A DNA stretch of 36,292 nt, from contig JANXZX010000229.1 of the NCBI GenBank assembly GCA_025355325.1, forward strand, positions 1 through 36,292, read 5' to 3'. Shown here one piece after another: positions 34,254 to 36,292 of this stretch; within the stretch, counting starts at the first letter, position 1, and every line of letters begins with the position of its first letter. The notes beneath the pieces were generated by a model, which did not search any database, had not been told where the DNA came from, and saw nothing but the letters and a program-made list of their open reading frames with translations. The stretch is from Geobacteraceae bacterium (GTDB lineage Bacteria; Desulfobacterota; Desulfuromonadia; Geobacterales; Pseudopelobacteraceae). Made by a program: the position numbers and the translations under genes.

Positions 34254-36292
34254 CAGGCGACTTCCAGCTCTACACACCCCGGATCAGCCAATTGGTTGCG
34301 CCGGAAAGCCTTTTGCAGTGACGGATCAATGATGCACTCATAGTTTTCCAACCGTGCAATCAACTTTCCGCTGTTCCGGTCAAGGAATTCGATATCGGCG
34401 GATGCGCCGTGATTCCGTTCTGATACGATTTTGATTACGACTTGTGCCCCTTCGCGGGGGAAGCTTTCCTGGAACTGGCGGTAGCGTCCGGCGAATGAGG
34501 GGAGCGAGCCGGATCCGGTACGCTCGAAGCTCCAGAGAATCATCATCTGGAAGGCGCAATCGACAACCAGAGGATCGGTAAGCCAGACATTGCGCAACGG
34601 CTGCTTGATCCATTGTTCCGGTTTCGGGGCAGCTTTGGTCAGCGCGGTGATCCCTTTAGCGGAACAGCCGCCGACCTGTTCGATTCCCTGTAAATCCGGT
34701 CCGTGGAAGAGGCGCTCCTGGTCATAAATCGTCCCTCCGTTTGGAATGTAGGGGGTGGCGGGAAGATCAACGATGGAGCGTATCCCTTCCGGCAGTTTTG
34801 TTGCCAGCACAATTTCGGCACGGACATGCAGGATTTTGCTTCCTGATGCGCTGCTGCCGGTCAGTTCAACCGGCACGATGAAGAGTGAATCATGTTTTTC
34901 GGCCCGTCCGGCCATGATGCTGAGAGTGCAGGCGCTCCCCTGGTCGAATGTGACCCCTTTGCAGACGCGCAGGTTGTTGAATCCGTGGAAACGGAATCCT
35001 GGGTTGCCGTGCAGGGCGCCATGAGCAAGCCATTCCACGGCCATGGCCATTGGGAGTACCGCCTTGCCGTCGAGCACATGGGAGCGGATGAACGGGTAGT
35101 CCTGAACCGTCAAGGTCAGACTGAATGCCTCGACCAGCGGTGTTGCCGGCTGCGGCGGGGCGGTTGCCAGCGAACTGGCCGTGGTGCCCGCCAGGGCAAT
35201 TATTTCGACCGGATCGCCCGCTGCGGCAATTTCCCGCACCAACAGATCCCCACCCTCTTTGAGGCCGATCAGGCCGATCCCCTCGCCGGAAAATACTTTT
35301 TTCAGTGAAGCGGTGACCATGCCGCCATCCCAAGGGCCCCAGTTGATGCTGACCGTACGGCATGCCGGGCGGCGACGTGATTCGGCTTGAGCCAGTTTGT
35401 TGAGTACCTCGTTGGCTACGGAGTAATCAATCTGTCCGCTCCGACCGAAACGGCCCGTTGTGGAGGAAAAAAGGGCAATGACCCGCAGGTCGTCAGATGC
35501 AGTCGCATCGAGAAGAGTCCGTAGTCCGGTGACTTTGGTGCCGTAGACCTGGGCAAACTGTTCCCGGGTTTTATCGACGATGAGTCGGTCGGCCAGTACT
35601 CCGGCGCCATGGATAATGCCGCGAATCGGGCCGAACTCGGTGCGGATTTCACCGAGCAGGGAAGATACGGCCTCGCTGTTGCGGATATCCAGTGAACGGT
35701 AAATGGCTTTGCCACCAACCTCGCTGATTTTTGCCAGAGTTGCCTTCAGTTCGCGTCCCGCTGCGATGGCCTGATATTGCCCCTCAATCTCCCGGGGGTG
35801 GAGTTTTTCGGCGGCATGCTCAAGGATAGCGCGCTTTATCAGGCTTTCATCGTGCAGTGACGTCAGCCATTCCGGTTCGGGCTGCGGTTCCTGACTGCGT
35901 CCCACAAGAACCAGCATCGGTTTGTAGGCTTCCGCCAGGGCAATGGCTGTTGCCGCCGTTACTCCGCGCCCTCCGCCGGTTATTATGACGACATCCCCCG
36001 GTTGCAGCGGTGCCGTTGTTGCCTGCTCAAGCGCCGGAAGATCAAGCGCGTTCAGTGTGGTTCTACCAGCTGGAGTCAGGCCGACCTCAAGCGGTCCGGA
36101 CAGGAAAAGCTCATCAGCCACGGCACGTGCCTCCGCAGCGGCGTCAGGGAAAAGTCCCAGATCAATAGCTTTACAGGAAACTTCGCGCCATTCATGGGAA
36201 GCCGTCTTTGCCAGACCGGCAAGTCCCCCGGAAAGCGGGTCTGCCAGAGTGGTACCGCTTCCGCAGACAATTGAACCATCCAGGCGCGAAAT
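34253..36292 (-). CDS. PfaA-like PUFA synthase subunit, C-terminal part (KR-DH; 5' end outside window)
   Basis: The frame is open to the right edge without a stop, so the GTG at 36121 is internal and 679 C-terminal residues are visible. The first residues contain GGLAGLAKTASHEW, typical of the stretch ahead of the ketoreductase in PfaA. The ketoreductase follows with VIITGGGRGVT and Tyr290 (visible-part numbering, IDYSVANE). A dehydratase-type double hot dog ends the protein, with His405 (SHVLDGKAVLP) and Asp578 (VVDCAFQ). PfaA proteins carry KS, acyltransferase and tandem ACP domains before this part; these should lie beyond the edge. The stop overlaps the pfaC-like start by one base, so the subunits are translationally coupled. 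Confidence 0.88.
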   Translation of the reverse strand: MSRLDGSIVCGSGTTLADPLSGGLAGLAKTASHEWREVSCKAIDLGLFPDAAAEARAVADELFLSGPLEVGLTPAGRTTLNALDLPALEQATTAPLQPGDVVIITGGGRGVTAATAIALAEAYKPMLVLVGRSQEPQPEPEWLTSLHDESLIKRAILEHAAEKLHPREIEGQYQAIAAGRELKATLAKISEVGGKAIYRSLDIRNSEAVSSLLGEIRTEFGPIRGIIHGAGVLADRLIVDKTREQFAQVYGTKVTGLRTLLDATASDDLRVIALFSSTTGRFGRSGQIDYSVANEVLNKLAQAESRRRPACRTVSINWGPWDGGMVTASLKKVFSGEGIGLIGLKEGGDLLVREIAAAGDPVEIIALAGTTASSLATAPPQPATPLVEAFSLTLTVQDYPFIRSHVLDGKAVLPMAMAVEWLAHGALHGNPGFRFHGFNNLRVCKGVTFDQGSACTLSIMAGRAEKHDSLFIVPVELTGSSASGSKILHVRAEIVLATKLPEGIRSIVDLPATPYIPNGGTIYDQERLFHGPDLQGIEQVGGCSAKGITALTKAAPKPEQWIKQPLRNVWLTDPLVVDCAFQMMILWSFERTGSGSLPSFAGRYRQFQESFPREGAQVVIKIVSERNHGASADIEFLDRNSGKLIARLENYECIIDPSLQKAFRRNQLADPGCVELEVA

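Overview
The window looks like a piece of chromosome from an anaerobic deltaproteobacterial (Desulfuromonadia/Geobacter- or Pelobacter-like) genome. This is an inference from gene content: Cache/PAS hybrid histidine kinases, a PAS protein with the Cys-rich ICGYCKKIR...GICPSC tail, and a polyunsaturated-fatty-acid (PUFA) synthase next to ole hydrocarbon genes. No rRNA or tRNA gene is present to fix the taxon.

Left part (1-12543, + strand): the end of an unidentified coiled-coil protein, then a giant type I secreted repeat protein of 3361 aa (13 cadherin-like repeats, 12 full Ig-like repeats, RTX calcium-binding repeats), then the inner-membrane ABC exporter that probably secretes it. The adaptor (HlyD) and outer-membrane (TolC) genes are not in the window.

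Middle part (12557-20873): a signalling block. A small PAS protein on the minus strand is divergent from three plus-strand sensor kinase genes: a PAS histidine kinase with a Cys-rich sensor, then two paralogous Cache-HAMP-PAS-PAS-HisKA-HATPase-REC hybrid kinases. The gaps after the first and second kinase genes are both 34 nt. None of the four proteins has a DNA-binding output domain.

Right part (20876-36292, minus strand): a tightly packed lipid/hydrocarbon operon, read from the right edge. It runs pfaA-like (3' part, KR-DH), pfaC/pfa3-like (KS-CLF-AT-DH-DH), oleA, oleB, a TumE/TumA-type toxin-antitoxin pair, oleC, oleD and an Sfp-type phosphopantetheinyl transferase. Stop/start overlaps join pfaA-pfaC, pfaC-oleA, oleC-oleD and oleD-PPTase. 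The likely logic is as follows: the PPTase arms the ACPs of the PUFA synthase; the synthase makes a polyunsaturated acyl chain; OleA condenses two chains head to head; OleD reduces the beta-keto acid; OleC forms the beta-lactone; OleB decarboxylates it to a long internal polyolefin. 

The operon has been colonised by GC-rich palindromic repeats. One inverted pair lies in the oleA-oleB spacer. An inverted pair and two single hairpins lie in frame inside the pfaC-like gene, each in an interdomain linker. The toxin-antitoxin module, with a palindrome over its -35 box and an almost leaderless toxin start, splits oleB from oleC.
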